DNA of 20,951 nucleotides, taken from assembly GCA_035703755.1 (NCBI GenBank), contig DASSXP010000288.1, forward strand, positions 1 through 20,951, given 5' to 3'. Of this stretch, positions 1 through 7,087 are shown piece by piece (positions within the stretch are counted from its first letter, which is position 1; each line of letters starts with the position of its first letter). This stretch comes from DASSBG01 sp035703755. GTDB lineage: Bacteria; Pseudomonadota; Gammaproteobacteria; Xanthomonadales; Rhodanobacteraceae. A program made the translations under genes and the position numbers. The notes under the pieces are model-generated. The model made no database searches, was not told the origin of the DNA, and worked only from the letters and a program-made list of their open reading frames with translations.

Positions 1-1
1 C

Positions 2-964
2 GAGCACACGCGCTACTTCCTCTACGACGCCAGCCACCGCTTGATCGAGCGCATCGACAACGGGGTCGTGACCGACTTCGTGCATGTCGCCGGCCGGACC
101 ATCGCACGGGTGGAAGGGGGAACCGCGACCTACATTCTCGGCGACTACCAGAACACGCCGTTGTTCGAGACCAGCGTGGCTGGCGCCATCACCCGGGTTC
201 CAAACTACCTGGCCTACGGCCACCCGGTGGACGCCGAAGGACACGCCGAAACCCCGGGCTACACCGGCGCCACCGCGGACAAGGCGACCGGCTTGCTGTA
301 CCTTGGTGCCAGATACCTGCACGACGAGCGTTTCCTGGCCATCGATCCAGTCGGGCTGGACCCGACCCATCCAAGCGGACTCAATCGCTACGCCTACGCC
401 AGCAACAACCCGACGCGCTATACCGATCCGGATGGAAGACAGGCGTTTCCAATTATTCCATCCAACGCTGCTGAGGCGAAGGTTTGGCAAGCTGCTGCAG
501 TACGATCGCAAGCCAATCAGCTTAACGAAAATGAAGGTGTATCCGTGGCAAATGTAGGCAGTTCTGTGGGGGCGTGGATCACGGAAAGGACCTCGCTTGT
601 TGCCGAAGCTGGTGTTGCTTGGGGGCCGGGAGCATCTGCATCAGCAGAAAAAAATGTCGGATCAGGTCCGGATGCTGTGTCCGCCGAATTTGTTGTTGGA
701 GAGGGAGCGTTTGTTGGTGCGGGGATAGAGTTTCGGGTAGCTACATGGGGGCGCGATTCTTCTGGTGGTGCGGCCCAAGGAAAACTTAGCGTTGATCCCG
801 GTTCTTATGTGGATGTTAAGCTGGGTGCGGGTTTGGCGCTGGGGTTTAAGGCAGATTCGTCTCCAGATGGAGGGTCATTCTCTGTCTACGTCGGGGGTGC
901 GATTGGAGAGAAGGTAATTGTCAAGCCCCCTATCAATGCGCAGATTGAACATGGCTTCCAGTGA
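2..964 (+). CDS. RHS repeat-associated protein, C-terminal part with variable toxin tip (5' partial)
   Basis: The reading frame is open from base 2, so the gene starts before the window. The first ~145 residues hold YD-type repeats (RYFLYD, HRLIERIDNG) followed by the RHS-associated core: the YTGATADKATGLLYLGARY stretch, then a DPVGLD and a NRYAYASNNP motif, ending at DPDG near base 432. In RHS polymorphic toxins this core marks the boundary between the conserved shell and a swappable effector tip. The remaining ~175 residues are that tip. It is rich in Gly, Ala, Ser and Val with alternating hydrophobic residues (for example VDVKLGAGLALGFK), and I recognise no nuclease or deaminase motif. A membrane-active or beta-rich toxin is possible but unproven. 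GC falls from about 68% (bases 181-240) to 57% (541-600) across the boundary, as expected for an exchanged tip. The stop codon at 962-964 lies just before a small membrane-protein gene. Confidence 0.9.
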   Translation, partial: EHTRYFLYDASHRLIERIDNGVVTDFVHVAGRTIARVEGGTATYILGDYQNTPLFETSVAGAITRVPNYLAYGHPVDAEGHAETPGYTGATADKATGLLYLGARYLHDERFLAIDPVGLDPTHPSGLNRYAYASNNPTRYTDPDGRQAFPIIPSNAAEAKVWQAAAVRSQANQLNENEGVSVANVGSSVGAWITERTSLVAEAGVAWGPGASASAEKNVGSGPDAVSAEFVVGEGAFVGAGIEFRVATWGRDSSGGAAQGKLSVDPGSYVDVKLGAGLALGFKADSSPDGGSFSVYVGGAIGEKVIVKPPINAQIEHGFQ

Positions 965-971
965 GGTGTCC

Positions 972-1313
972 ATGGCGGCCCTATTGGGTTTACTTATTAT
1001 GGTTGCCTTGCCATTGAGTTTTGGTGCGGCAATTGCCTATTTCATGGCGTTATTTCGGTTCAAGAACTCTGTGGTTGCTGATAGTCCCGACTTATGGATT
1101 GAAGAAAAAAAATACGGTCGGCCACTTGAGTCATGGGCGCAACCGGCCTATAGGATTCTTGTAAAATCAAGCCATGGAAATGAGGTAGGTTCGCGACTTT
1201 CTGACAGAGCGAAAACACTCGGTCGAACGGCGCGCAGATGGCTCTACATAGGGATGGCATCCATTTTAACGTTTATATGTGCATCAATAGGTTTTTCGTT
1301 TATCTCCACCTGA
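972..1313 (+). CDS. Small two-helix membrane protein, candidate immunity protein for the RHS tip
   Basis: This 113-residue protein has two clear hydrophobic segments, residues ~2-28 (LLGLLIMVALPLSFGAAIAY) and ~90-112 (WLYIGMASILTFICASIGF), separated by a charged, Arg/Lys-rich loop. I recognise no family. The ATG at 972 is preferred because GTGAGGTG lies directly upstream. In-frame ATGs at 918, 939 and 951 would overlap the RHS gene and have poorer ribosome-binding sites. The gene starts 8 bases after the RHS stop. GC is very low for this window: 28 of 60 bases in 1081-1140 and 22 of 60 in 1261-1320. Position, size and composition fit the cognate immunity gene of a polymorphic toxin. A membrane-embedded immunity protein would fit a toxin that acts on membranes. 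The functional call is inferred from context only. Confidence 0.65.
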   Translation: MAALLGLLIMVALPLSFGAAIAYFMALFRFKNSVVADSPDLWIEEKKYGRPLESWAQPAYRILVKSSHGNEVGSRLSDRAKTLGRTARRWLYIGMASILTFICASIGFSFIST

Positions 1314-1373
1314 GAGTTGGCGATACAGGAGATGAAGAATGGGGCAGGTTAACTTCCTGAGCACCCGCGATGA

Positions 1374-1628
1374 CAATGCCCCCCAAGTTCCGGGGTCTGC
1401 GGGCCGAGCGACACGATCTTCTGCGACGGCTTCGACGGCGTTCCGGCACGGATCGGTACCGATAGTCGATCCTTCCAATACGACACACTGGAGCGCCTGA
1501 CCCGGATGACGTCCAGTCGCTACGGCGCGGACCGCTACGACTACGATCCGCTTGGCAATGTGCGACAGCACCAAAGCATCGGCGGGGCCGTGGTCAAATT
1601 ATTCCGCAGCGACGTGGGTGCTACGTGA
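1374..1628 (+). pseudogene. Broken RHS gene fragment
   Basis: A frame open from about 1374 and ending at TGA 1626-1628 encodes a DTIFCDGFDG motif, then YD-repeat sequence: SFQYDTLERLTRM, then RYDYDPLGNVRQHQS. The YDPLGNV signature is typical of RHS/YD repeats. The same frame carries stop codons at 1350 and 1371 and no plausible start, so this is a remnant and not a gene. It has no core domain and no tip of its own. In the canonical order YD repeats precede the core, so this piece is out of place downstream of a complete tip and immunity pair. It looks like the residue of a tip-exchange or duplication event. Its last bases overlap the 3' end of the convergent symporter gene. Bases 1314-1373 hold nothing I can identify. 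Confidence 0.7.
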
Positions 1629-2853
1629 CGTCCCGTTGCGAGCGCCGCGCGACGATGCTGGTGGCGGCCATGTCGGCGGTGACGTTGCCGGCGGTGGCGA
1701 CCACATCTGGCAGGGTATCGACGGCCAGCATCACGCCGAGCGGCCCGATCGGCAGGCCCATCGCCTGCGCTACCGGCAGATTGGTGGCGAGAAAGCTGAC
1801 CTGACCGGGCAGGCCGACCGAGCCCATGCTCACCACCACCGCCAGCGCCACGCCGGCGGCCAGATGCGCGGCACTGACGTCGATGCCGAAAGCCCAGGCG
1901 ATGAAACAGGCTGATACCACGTACTGGATCGGGCTGGTGATGCGGAACAGGGTGACGGCCATCGGCAATACCAGGCCGGCGATTTCCTTGCGATAACCGA
2001 GGCGGGTTGCGCTCTCCAGCATCGCCGGCAACGAGGCCAGCGAGGACTGGGTGCTGGCGCCGACCGCTTGCGCCGGCGCGATAGCCGCGGCGAAATGCCT
2101 GAATTTTTCGCCACCGAACAATCGCGCGGCGACGATCATCAACACGCCGACCAACACGTAGAGGGCGATTTCCAGGCCGATATAGGCGCCGAGCGCGCTC
2201 AGCATCGCCAGCCCGGAGCGCGCGCAGACGGAAAAGATCAACGCGAACACACCGAGCGGCGCGATCACCAGCACCCAGCGCACGATCACGATCATGGCTT
2301 CGCTGATGGCCTGGAAAAAATTGAGCAGCAAGGCGCGGCGCGATTCTTCCAGCTGCGGCAGCGCGAAGCCGAGGAATAACGCGAACACCACCAGCGGCAG
2401 CATCGCGTTGTTGGCGGCGGCGGCGATGGCATTGCTGGGCACGATGCCGGCGAACCAGTCGGCCCAGCCGGGCGCGCTGGCGTGGGCCACGCTGTCGGTG
2501 GTGGCGGACAGTGCGGCGGCCAGCGCCGGGTTGTGCGGCAGCAGGGCCAGCACGGGTGGCGCGATTACGGCGGCCACCGTCGCGCCGAAGGCCAGCAGCA
2601 CGAGGAAGGTGACGATGGCGCGTCGCGCCACGCGGCCGGAACTCGCTGCATCGCGGGCAGCATTGACGCCCACTACCACCAGCGCCAGCACCAGCGGCAC
2701 CACCGTCATCTGCAAGGCGTTCAACCACAATTTGCCGAAGGGTTGCACGGTGTCGGCGACGGTCACGGCCAGTGGCGCGTCGACCCAAGCCAGCACGGCG
2801 CCGGCGAGGATGCCGAGCGCGAGGCTGAGCAGGGTGCGGGTGGTCTGGCTCAC
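1621..2853 (-). CDS. DAACS-family (dicarboxylate/amino acid:cation) symporter, probably for neutral amino acids
   Basis: A 410-residue inner-membrane protein of normal length for the family, with many hydrophobic helices. Family landmarks are the serine-rich STQSSLASLP hairpin, the LPMAVTLFRITSP segment (NMDGT region), GLPGQ, and the C-terminal LPDVVATAGNVTAD motif. Aligned to GltPh, D383 matches Asp394 (substrate amino group), N390 and D394 match Asn401 and Asp405 (sodium site), but A386 replaces Arg397, which holds the side-chain carboxylate. Neutral amino-acid members (ASCT type) also lack that arginine, whereas C4-dicarboxylate DctA keeps Arg and loses the Asp. I therefore infer a neutral amino-acid substrate such as alanine. 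The GTG start overlaps the stop of the upstream gene as GTGA (2850-2853), with GGAG 8 bases upstream, so translation is probably coupled. A longer open frame runs upstream but overlaps the preceding gene. Confidence 0.9.
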   Translation of the reverse strand: MSQTTRTLLSLALGILAGAVLAWVDAPLAVTVADTVQPFGKLWLNALQMTVVPLVLALVVVGVNAARDAASSGRVARRAIVTFLVLLAFGATVAAVIAPPVLALLPHNPALAAALSATTDSVAHASAPGWADWFAGIVPSNAIAAAANNAMLPLVVFALFLGFALPQLEESRRALLLNFFQAISEAMIVIVRWVLVIAPLGVFALIFSVCARSGLAMLSALGAYIGLEIALYVLVGVLMIVAARLFGGEKFRHFAAAIAPAQAVGASTQSSLASLPAMLESATRLGYRKEIAGLVLPMAVTLFRITSPIQYVVSACFIAWAFGIDVSAAHLAAGVALAVVVSMGSVGLPGQVSFLATNLPVAQAMGLPIGPLGVMLAVDTLPDVVATAGNVTADMAATSIVARRSQRDVT

Positions 2854-3677
2854 GGATTCAACTCCACGCGGGGCAGTTGCCAGGCGGTGCGCAGGCGGGC
2901 GTACTGGGTGTCGGGCAGCAACACGAACACCGGCTGTTGCGCCGGATCGAGCCACGCGAGCAGGCGTTGCATGGTCGGGTCGGCCATGGCGGTGCAACCG
3001 GACGTGGTTGAGGTGGGGCCGCTCCACAAGTGCGCGAAGATGCAGCTGCCGCCGCCGGGGTGCTGCTGCCGGTTGTGCTCGATCACGAAGCCAAGACGGT
3101 AGCGCTGGTCGCCGTGGTTGAAAAGGTCGAGCCGCATGTGCTCGCTGGCGCCGGCGACGGCATCGGCACCAACGCTGGCGGCATCGACAATGCGGTTGTA
3201 GTACGGCGAGCCGCTGACATCGACGCACCAGTCGGAGGCCGTCATGGCCGTGTAGGGCAGGGCGGTGGCATCGCCGGCGGCATAGCCGAACGCTTCGCCG
3301 ATGGCGAACACGCCGGCGGGACTGCGGCCGTCGCCTTCGCGCTTGATCGGGCCGCTGTCGTGGATCGGTGCGTTGAGGCCAAGGCCCCAGGCGGCGCCGT
3401 TGCGACCAACCACGATCGGCGCCGCCGCACCGACCTCGCGCCAGCCGCTGCCGTCGCGCTCGAAGCGGCGCAGCGTGCCCTGGGTCGAATCCCAACCCGG
3501 CAGCAGCACCAGGACCATTTGCTGCGCATTCTGCCAAGGCCGCGCATTGATCCGCTGCAACTTGTCGGCGGGAATGCAGCCAGCAAGCAATCCCAGCGTC
3601 GCGCCAAGCAGCAGTCGCGCACAAAAGCGCGGGCGTTTCCCTTGTCCCGCGTCCCTCGCCACTCGCGGCGCGCTCAT
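2850..3677 (-). CDS. YkuD-type L,D-transpeptidase-like lipoprotein
   Basis: A 275-residue protein. The N-terminus has basic residues, a hydrophobic stretch and a lipobox LLAGC, giving a lipidated Cys34, so it should be anchored to a membrane facing the periplasm. The C-terminal half carries the YkuD signature: H216 in FAHLWSG and catalytic C228 in TTSGCTAM. This pattern matches the COG3786 subgroup better than the ErfK/YbiS subgroup. Such enzymes use a cysteine on L,D bonds of peptidoglycan stem peptides, as transpeptidases or sometimes as hydrolases. The sequence cannot tell which. The chosen ATG lies 2 bases after the upstream regulator's stop; a start further upstream would overlap that gene. 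The 3' end overlaps the symporter start. Its place in a peptide-catabolism operon makes a hydrolytic or sensing role worth considering. Confidence 0.87.
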   Translation of the reverse strand: MSAPRVARDAGQGKRPRFCARLLLGATLGLLAGCIPADKLQRINARPWQNAQQMVLVLLPGWDSTQGTLRRFERDGSGWREVGAAAPIVVGRNGAAWGLGLNAPIHDSGPIKREGDGRSPAGVFAIGEAFGYAAGDATALPYTAMTASDWCVDVSGSPYYNRIVDAASVGADAVAGASEHMRLDLFNHGDQRYRLGFVIEHNRQQHPGGGSCIFAHLWSGPTSTTSGCTAMADPTMQRLLAWLDPAQQPVFVLLPDTQYARLRTAWQLPRVELNP

Positions 3678-3679
3678 GC

Positions 3680-4531
3680 TCACGGCTCCAGCATGGTCTG
3701 GATGCGCTCCAGGTTGGCGTGCAGGCAGTCGCGGCGTTCCGGGTCTTCGCACAAAAGCAGGTATACGCCATCGAGCAGGTGTTGCAGTGCCGACTGGTAC
3801 AGCAGGGGTTCGAGTTCCGCGGCCTCGTCATGCGCCGACACCACCAGCGTGATGTCGGCCAGCGCGCGCAAGGGATTGGGCGTGTGGCGGGTGATGCTGA
3901 CCAGTCGACCGTGCTGCTCGCGGAACCAGCGACCGATCTTGCACAGCGCGGGATGACGGCCGTGTTCGGAGAACACCATCAACACGTCGTCCCTGGCCAC
4001 GGTGGCGACATTGGCGGCCATCCGCGCGGCATCGAAGTTGTGCACCGTCGGGATGCCGAGCAGGGCCAGTTTCATGGCGAAGCCGCGGGCGTGGATGTCG
4101 TCTTCGCCAAAGCCGATCAGGAACACCTTGCCGTGGCTGGCGGCGCGTATCGCGTTGGCAACGCCGGCCACGGTGTCGGCCGGGTTCAGCAATCGGGTGG
4201 CTTGTTCGGCCTCTGATTTGCGTCGCCACAACTGGTCGGCAAGGGCGTCACTGGCGTGCTGGGTGCCGTGCGCGGCCAGCTGGGCGTCGTCGCCGTTGTC
4301 GGCCCGTGCCACCGCTTCGCCGATCGAGAACTTGAGGTCGGGGTAGCCCTTGAAACCGAGCTTCTGGCTGAACTTGACCACGCTCGACTGGCTGATGCCG
4401 AGCGCGTTGGCCAGTTGCTGCGAGGAGTAGTCGCGCAGCAGTTGCGCGTTGTCGAGCAGGAAGTCGGCAATGCGCCGTTCGACGGCCGACATCTGGTCGC
4501 GCTCGGAGCGGATCTTCACCAGCGGCGACAT
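3680..4531 (-). CDS. RpiR/MurR-family transcriptional regulator with altered SIS domain
   Basis: A 283-residue cytoplasmic regulator. Residues ~1-76 form the HTH_6 DNA-binding domain, with LANALGISQSSVVKFSQKLGF as its recognition segment. Residues ~133-260 form a SIS domain (KVFLIGFG ... ADITLVVS). RpiR proteins usually sense phosphosugars through small Ser/Thr motifs. Here the usual GxGxS loop reads GFGEDD (140-145), the SxSGxT loop reads SEHGRH (188-193), and the SPL motif reads NPL (219-221). The normal phosphate contacts therefore appear to be lost. The ATG at 4531 has a GAGGAGA site 8 bases upstream; an earlier ATG at 4573 lies inside the epimerase gene. The gene sits in the middle of the operon it probably controls, which suggests autoregulation. 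The likely ligand is a muropeptide or catabolite, by inference. Confidence 0.9.
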   Translation of the reverse strand: MSPLVKIRSERDQMSAVERRIADFLLDNAQLLRDYSSQQLANALGISQSSVVKFSQKLGFKGYPDLKFSIGEAVARADNGDDAQLAAHGTQHASDALADQLWRRKSEAEQATRLLNPADTVAGVANAIRAASHGKVFLIGFGEDDIHARGFAMKLALLGIPTVHNFDAARMAANVATVARDDVLMVFSEHGRHPALCKIGRWFREQHGRLVSITRHTPNPLRALADITLVVSAHDEAAELEPLLYQSALQHLLDGVYLLLCEDPERRDCLHANLERIQTMLEP

Positions 4532-4560
4532 GCGGCCACTCTCCTCGGGCGGCGGGACGC

Positions 4561-5676
4561 TTACACGCCCCATGCCATCGCGCCGTGTTCACGTTCCAAC
4601 CCGCGAATTTCGCGGATGCCGAGACCCGGTGCGTCGGTGACGGTGATTTCCGACTCATTGAAGATCACGCCGCCATCGACCGGGTTGAATTGGCCCAGTG
4701 ACGGACCGTCGAGGTCCACCTTGGTGATCACGTTGGCCTTGGCGACGGCCACATGCACCGCGGCCGCGACGCTGATCGAGGACTCCAGCATGCAGCCGAT
4801 CATGCACTCGATGCCGTGCAGGGCGGCAATGTCGGCGATCTTGATCGCATTGGAAATGCCACCGGTCTTCATCAGCTTGATGTTGACGATATCGGCGGCG
4901 CGCATGCGGATCAACTCGATCACCTGCATCGGCCCGAACACGCTCTCGTCGGCCATCACCGGGGTATGCACGCGCTCGGTGACGTAGCGCATGCCTTCGA
5001 GATCATTGGCCTTGACCGGCTGCTCGACCAGCTCCAGCTTGACCCCGGCCTCTTCCAGCGTTTGCAGCGCGTACACGGCCTGCTTGGCGGTCCAGCCCTG
5101 GTTGGCGTCGAGCCGCAGCAAGGCGCGGCCCTCGACCGCGGCGTGAATCGCCTTGGTGCGCTCGATGTCGACGCCGATGTCCTTGCCGACCTTGATCTTG
5201 AGCGACTCGAAACCGCGCTCCACCGCCGCCAGCGAATCGGCGACCATCTTGTCGATGTAATCCACGCTGATGGTGATGTCGGTGGTGATGGCCGGGTCGC
5301 CGCCGCCCAGCAGCTTGTACAGCGGCGCGTCGTAGAGCTGGCCCCACAGGTCGTAGATGGCGATCTCCACGGCGGCCTTGGCGCTGGAGTTCTTTTCCAT
5401 CGAGGTCTGGATCAACTGCGTGATGCGGTTGAGGTTGGCGATGTTCTGGCCAATCAGACGCGGCGCAATGTAATGACGGATCGCGTCCATGATGGAGCCG
5501 TGGGTGTCGCCGGTGATCACCGCCGTGGCGGGGGCTTCGCCGTAGCCGACATTGCCGCTGTCGGTGTTGACGATGACGACGATGTCCTCCACCTGTTCGA
5601 CCGTGCGCAGCGCGGTCTTGAACGGGGTCTTCAGCGGCACGCACAGGCGGCCGAACTGGATGTCGGTGATTTTCAT
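4561..5676 (-). CDS. ykfB: L-Ala-D/L-Glu epimerase (enolase superfamily)
   Basis: This 371-residue enzyme closely resembles what I remember of Bacillus subtilis YkfB. It interconverts L-Ala-D-Glu, released from peptidoglycan, and L-Ala-L-Glu, which ordinary peptidases can use. Visible residues are the KxK pair K160/K162 in LKIKVGKD, metal ligands D190 (LDANQGW), E218 (VEQP) and D243 (ADES), the opposing base K267 in IKLMKTGG, and D321xD323, the dipeptide-binding DxD that marks this subgroup. R24 in PFKTALRTV matches a residue in the 20s loop of the Bacillus enzyme. There is no signal peptide, so it is cytoplasmic. The ATG overlaps the stop of the upstream NlpC/P60 gene as ATGA (5673-5676). 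Pairing of an epimerase with an NlpC/P60 endopeptidase also occurs in the Bacillus ykf operon (YkfB and YkfC). Confidence 0.95.
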   Translation of the reverse strand: MKITDIQFGRLCVPLKTPFKTALRTVEQVEDIVVIVNTDSGNVGYGEAPATAVITGDTHGSIMDAIRHYIAPRLIGQNIANLNRITQLIQTSMEKNSSAKAAVEIAIYDLWGQLYDAPLYKLLGGGDPAITTDITISVDYIDKMVADSLAAVERGFESLKIKVGKDIGVDIERTKAIHAAVEGRALLRLDANQGWTAKQAVYALQTLEEAGVKLELVEQPVKANDLEGMRYVTERVHTPVMADESVFGPMQVIELIRMRAADIVNIKLMKTGGISNAIKIADIAALHGIECMIGCMLESSISVAAAVHVAVAKANVITKVDLDGPSLGQFNPVDGGVIFNESEITVTDAPGLGIREIRGLEREHGAMAWGV

Positions 5677-7076
5677 GGCGTTGCGCGTCCGTGTACGTGC
5701 ACGATGCTGGTCATGCGGTCGATGTAGCTTTCGGTCTGGTTGTACATCATCGGTTCGAGTGGGGTGACCGCCACCGAGTTGAGCTTGACGTGGTGGCGGC
5801 TGCCGTCGGGCAGCACGTAACTCATGCCGCCGACGTCGTGGATCATGTAATGGCGACCGTGCGCGGTGCCGATCACCATCAGCACATGGCCGGGGATGTA
5901 CACCAGGTCGCCGATGTCAAGCCGCGCGACCGCCGCCAGGCGTTCGGCCTTGCTGCTGGATGCCGTGAATGCGCGGTGCTCGAAGGCTGGGCTGACGGCC
6001 TGGTCGCTGGTGTTGCGCGGCATCACCACGCCCATCGAGCGGTACACGTCGGAGACGAAGCCGGAGCAGTCGCGGCCGTTGTAATCGTGGCCCCAGCCGT
6101 AACGTTCGCCGAGAAACTTGAAGGCCTGGCGGATGATGTTGGCGCGGTTGAGCGGCAGGTAATCGGCGGCGCTGTCGGTGTTTTTCTGCAACAGCGCCGG
6201 AGCCAGCGCGAGGCTGCCATCGGCCTGACGCAGCGGCAGATCCAGCGTCCACGCGGCATAGGCGGTCTGCCCGTTCACCGGCTGCGCGGGGTCGAGCCCG
6301 CGGGCCAGTGGAATCCGCACGCCCATGTCGAGTTCCCGCTGCGACAGTGACGGTTGTTCCGGTGTGAACACGGTGCGCAGCTGGGCGCCGGTGATGATGC
6401 GATACGGGCTGCGCTGGCCATAGCCAAGTACCAGCTCACGCGTGCCGGCGGCGACCGCGTCGTGCTTGATCCAGGCGGCGTAGCGCGGGCTGACCACGAA
6501 CAGCCATTGGCCGTCGCGGCTGGTGTGCGCGATCACCACCGGGGTGCCGGGGAAGATGCCGCTCTCCTGAAAGCGGTCGATATCGGTGTCGCCGGGCTCG
6601 CGGAACACACGCAGATCGGTGGGGAAACTGCGCAAAGCGGCGCGGTGAACGATCAGGCCGTAGCGGGTCGCCTGCGTGGTCGCAATGGCGTCCAGTGCCA
6701 GCGACGCCATCAACGCGTCCAGCGTGGCGGCGTCGATGGGGTTGCCCTTGCTGTCGTACAGCGTGCGCGACGGGCGCCGTGAGAGGGCCTCGATCCAGCC
6801 GCGGACGGTGGCGCGCGGCAGTTGTCGTGGCAGGGCCGCAAGGTCGTGCATCGAGTCATCCCGCGCCAGCACGCGCGCGTTCTGTGCCGCGATGGCGGCG
6901 GAACTCAGCAGGACGTCCTCGGCGTCGGGCGCGCGCGCGACCCAGTAGTCGGGCGTGAGTTCGGCGTCGCTGACGCCAAGCACGCCGCTGGGTGGCACTG
7001 CCAGTGGCGCATCGCGCGCCACGCTGGCGGTGCAAGGCAGCAGCAAAGACAGGGCAAGGATGGACAGCATGCGCAT
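5673..7076 (-). CDS. Secreted NlpC/P60 gamma-D-glutamyl-L-diamino acid endopeptidase with SH3-like domains
   Basis: A 467-residue protein beginning with a Sec signal (MRMLSILALSLLLPCTASVA, cleavage near residue 21), so it is exported. A family-specific N-terminal region (~25-150) and SH3-like modules (~160-310) precede the NlpC/P60 domain (~325-460). The catalytic residues are C337 in RDCSGF, H397 in PGHVLMVIG and H413 in MIHDVGG. The order resembles the NlpC/P60 proteins of known structure from Desulfovibrio and YkfC from Bacillus. YkfC cuts the gamma-D-Glu-meso-DAP bond only when an N-terminal L-Ala is free. Released L-Ala-D-Glu is the substrate of the next gene's product, the epimerase, whose start overlaps this stop. 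The ATG chosen has GAAGGTG upstream and is 11 bases after the DUF819 gene. Confidence 0.92.
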   Translation of the reverse strand: MRMLSILALSLLLPCTASVARDAPLAVPPSGVLGVSDAELTPDYWVARAPDAEDVLLSSAAIAAQNARVLARDDSMHDLAALPRQLPRATVRGWIEALSRRPSRTLYDSKGNPIDAATLDALMASLALDAIATTQATRYGLIVHRAALRSFPTDLRVFREPGDTDIDRFQESGIFPGTPVVIAHTSRDGQWLFVVSPRYAAWIKHDAVAAGTRELVLGYGQRSPYRIITGAQLRTVFTPEQPSLSQRELDMGVRIPLARGLDPAQPVNGQTAYAAWTLDLPLRQADGSLALAPALLQKNTDSAADYLPLNRANIIRQAFKFLGERYGWGHDYNGRDCSGFVSDVYRSMGVVMPRNTSDQAVSPAFEHRAFTASSSKAERLAAVARLDIGDLVYIPGHVLMVIGTAHGRHYMIHDVGGMSYVLPDGSRHHVKLNSVAVTPLEPMMYNQTESYIDRMTSIVHVHGRATP

Positions 7077-7087
7077 GGATTTCACCT

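Noticed and set aside
2854..3831. An upstream extension of the symporter reading frame to a 736-residue protein
   Set aside because: The extra part overlaps the L,D-transpeptidase and regulator genes in another frame, is Arg-rich and shows no domain. The GTG at 2853 gives the normal family length.
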